Shown: in pieces, positions 62,739 to 64,000 of the stretch
Numbering within the stretch: the stretch's first letter is position 1
Layout of the letters: each line of letters begins with the position of its first letter
Source of the DNA: Aquitalea pelogenes
Lineage (GTDB): Bacteria; Pseudomonadota; Gammaproteobacteria; Burkholderiales; Chromobacteriaceae
Length of the DNA stretch: 64,000 nt
Assembly (NCBI RefSeq): GCF_001515305.1
Contig: NZ_LNQV01000004.1
Span: forward strand, 62,001-126,000
Reading direction: 5' to 3'
Program-made: the position numbers and the translations under genes
Notes under the pieces: model-generated
Told to the model about the DNA's origin: nothing
Seen by the model: the letters and a program-made list of their open reading frames with translations, nothing else
The model's database searches: none

Positions 62739-64000
62739 GTGACTTTGTTTTCGCGCAAGACGCCGGTTCGCAATCAGGTCTGGCTGCTGGGCATCCTGCT
62801 GGTGGCTGCCCTGCTGGTAGTGGGCATGCTGTATCAGCGCCAGCAGTCGGAAATGAAGCGTTTTGCCGAACAGGGCCAGGACAATGTGGTGTGGGTGTAT
62901 TCCCAGCTGGGCATCGACTACTACCGCACGCTGGGCGCAGCCAAGGTGGCCGAGGCCACCGGCAAGACCGCCGACCTGGACGAACTGCAACTGCGCTACA
63001 ACATCCTGGTGTCCCGCATCAACCTGCTGCGCGAATACCGTTTCGCCGCGCTGTTTCCCAACAGCAGCTGGTATCAGCAGCAAATCGGCGCACTGGTCAG
63101 GCTGATCGCGCAGACCGACAAACAGCTCAATGCCGGCGATGGTTATTTCGATCGCCCCCAGGCCGTTGCCCTGTTGCAGCGACTGGATGGCGTGGCCGAC
63201 AACGTGCGCGAGCTGACGGTGGGTGCCAACACCCGCCTGACCGATGCGGCCAATCTCAGCAACCAGAGCCTGCAGGACATCAACACCACGGTTGCCATCA
63301 CCGCGGCATTGCTGATGCTGGTGGCAGTGCTGATTGCCGTACTGGCCTGGCGCAACCTGCGGCATAGCGAACACCGCCGCGAACAGGCCGAGGCGCTGAG
63401 CCGCAGGCTGGACCGCGCACTGGAACTGGCGGAAGCGGCCAATGTGGCCAAGGGGGCCTTCCTGGCCAATATGAGCCATGAAATCCGCACCCCGATGAAC
63501 GGCATCATCGGCATGACCGAGCTGACGCTGGATACCGAACTGAATGCCGAACAGCGCGAATATCTGGAAGTGGTGAAGTCATCGGCCGATGCGCTGCTCA
63601 CCATCATCAACGACATTCTGGACTTCTCCAAGATCGATGCCGGCAAGATGGTGCTCGAATCGCTGCCCTTCTCGCTGCGCAGCCTGATCAGCCAGACCAG
63701 CTACCCCTTTGCCCTGAAAGCGGAAGAACGCGACCTGGAAGTCATCTGCCAGATTTCCCCGGAACTGCCGGACCGCGTCATCAGCGACCCGTCCCGCCTG
63801 CGCCAGGTGCTGAACAATCTGCTGGGCAATGCGGTGAAGTTCACCAAGCAGGGCGAAATCGTGCTCAGCGTCACCGGCCAGCAACAAACAGCCAGCCGCT
63901 ACCTGATGACTTTTTCGGTACGCGATACCGGCATTGGCATTGCCCCGGAAAAGCAGCGTGTCATCTTTGACGCCTTTGCCCAGGCCGACAACAGCACCAC
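62739..64000 (+). CDS. Sensor histidine kinase, probably hybrid (partial, cut by window end)
   Basis: At least 420 residues from a GTG at 62739; the 3' end lies outside. TM1 is about residues 15-32, a periplasmic segment of about 150 residues follows, and TM2 is about 188-208. A short coiled linker leads to the H box [17 protein letters not shown], the N box [16 protein letters not shown] and the G1 box DTGIGI. This kinase core is typical of BarA-like hybrid kinases. The preceding periplasmic gene is probably its sensory partner. Confidence 0.88.
   Translation, partial: MTLFSRKTPVRNQVWLLGILLVAALLVVGMLYQRQQSEMKRFAEQGQDNVVWVYSQLGIDYYRTLGAAKVAEATGKTADLDELQLRYNILVSRINLLREYRFAALFPNSSWYQQQIGALVRLIAQTDKQLNAGDGYFDRPQAVALLQRLDGVADNVRELTVGANTRLTDAANLSNQSLQDINTTVAITAALLMLVAVLIAVLAWRNLRHSEHRREQAEALSRRLDRALELAEAANVAKGAFLANMSHEIRTPMNGIIGMTELTLDTELNAEQREYLEVVKSSADALLTIINDILDFSKIDAGKMVLESLPFSLRSLISQTSYPFALKAEERDLEVICQISPELPDRVISDPSRLRQVLNNLLGNAVKFTKQGEIVLSVTGQQQTASRYLMTFSVRDTGIGIAPEKQRVIFDAFAQADNST

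Overview
The window reads as chromosome of a high-GC Gram-negative betaproteobacterium. The acnD/prpF type of 2-methylcitrate cycle, the uvrA/ssb neighbourhood, many LysR regulators and chemoreceptors, and the general codon use fit Neisseriales, family Chromobacteriaceae (Chromobacterium, Aquitalea or Vogesella relatives). This placement is inference from gene content, not from a marker-gene search.

Layout. 1-4.7 kb: end of prpC, acnD and prpF (propionate catabolism), with a 167-bp fold-back repeat between acnD and prpF. 4.7-14 kb: a GGDEF diguanylate cyclase, psd, an FMN reductase, an unrecognised protein, an orphan amino-acid binding protein, a PLP-dependent decarboxylase divergent from a LysR regulator, a small HTH protein and a flavoprotein. 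14-17.4 kb: a chemoreceptor with a c-type heme motif, and dbpA broken by a one-base frameshift. 17.4-21 kb: tauABCD for taurine sulfur use, with tauB also frameshifted. 21-25 kb: a soluble CZB-type chemoreceptor, a LysR-mmuM pair and an SDR-like protein. 25.2-27.2 kb: a tandem glycine riboswitch upstream of sdaA. 27-34 kb: an MFS/LysR divergent pair, then a LuxR regulator, outer-membrane channel, MFS transporter and histone-deacetylase-like amidohydrolase, the last with a frameshift in a T8 run. 34.3-38.2 kb: a lower-GC module with a lipoprotein, a berberine-bridge-type FAD oxidoreductase and a small secreted peptide. 38.3-43.8 kb: a VOC protein, uvrA, a YajR-like MFS transporter and ssb.

43.8-55.4 kb is a strikingly AT-rich island. 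It encodes a chaperone-usher fimbria (major pilin, chaperone, usher, two-domain tip adhesin) with a complete two-partner secretion pair (TpsB transporter and a TpsA exoprotein with about 15 GLUG-type repeats) placed between the usher and the tip adhesin. The arrangement recalls the fha/fim locus of Bordetella, but the gene order differs. It is the most interesting system in the window.

55.4-64 kb returns to high GC. It has a LysR regulator divergent from a methionine/glutamine-type aminotransferase, an omega-amidase and an amino-acid binding protein; an opposite-strand operon of flavin monooxygenase, RidA-like protein and DUF1028 protein; and a sulfite-oxidase-fold periplasmic protein followed by a hybrid sensor kinase cut off by the window end.

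Three genes (dbpA, tauB, the deacetylase) each look one base short of an intact frame. This could be real decay, but three single-base deletions in otherwise well-conserved genes also suggest deletion-type sequencing errors.
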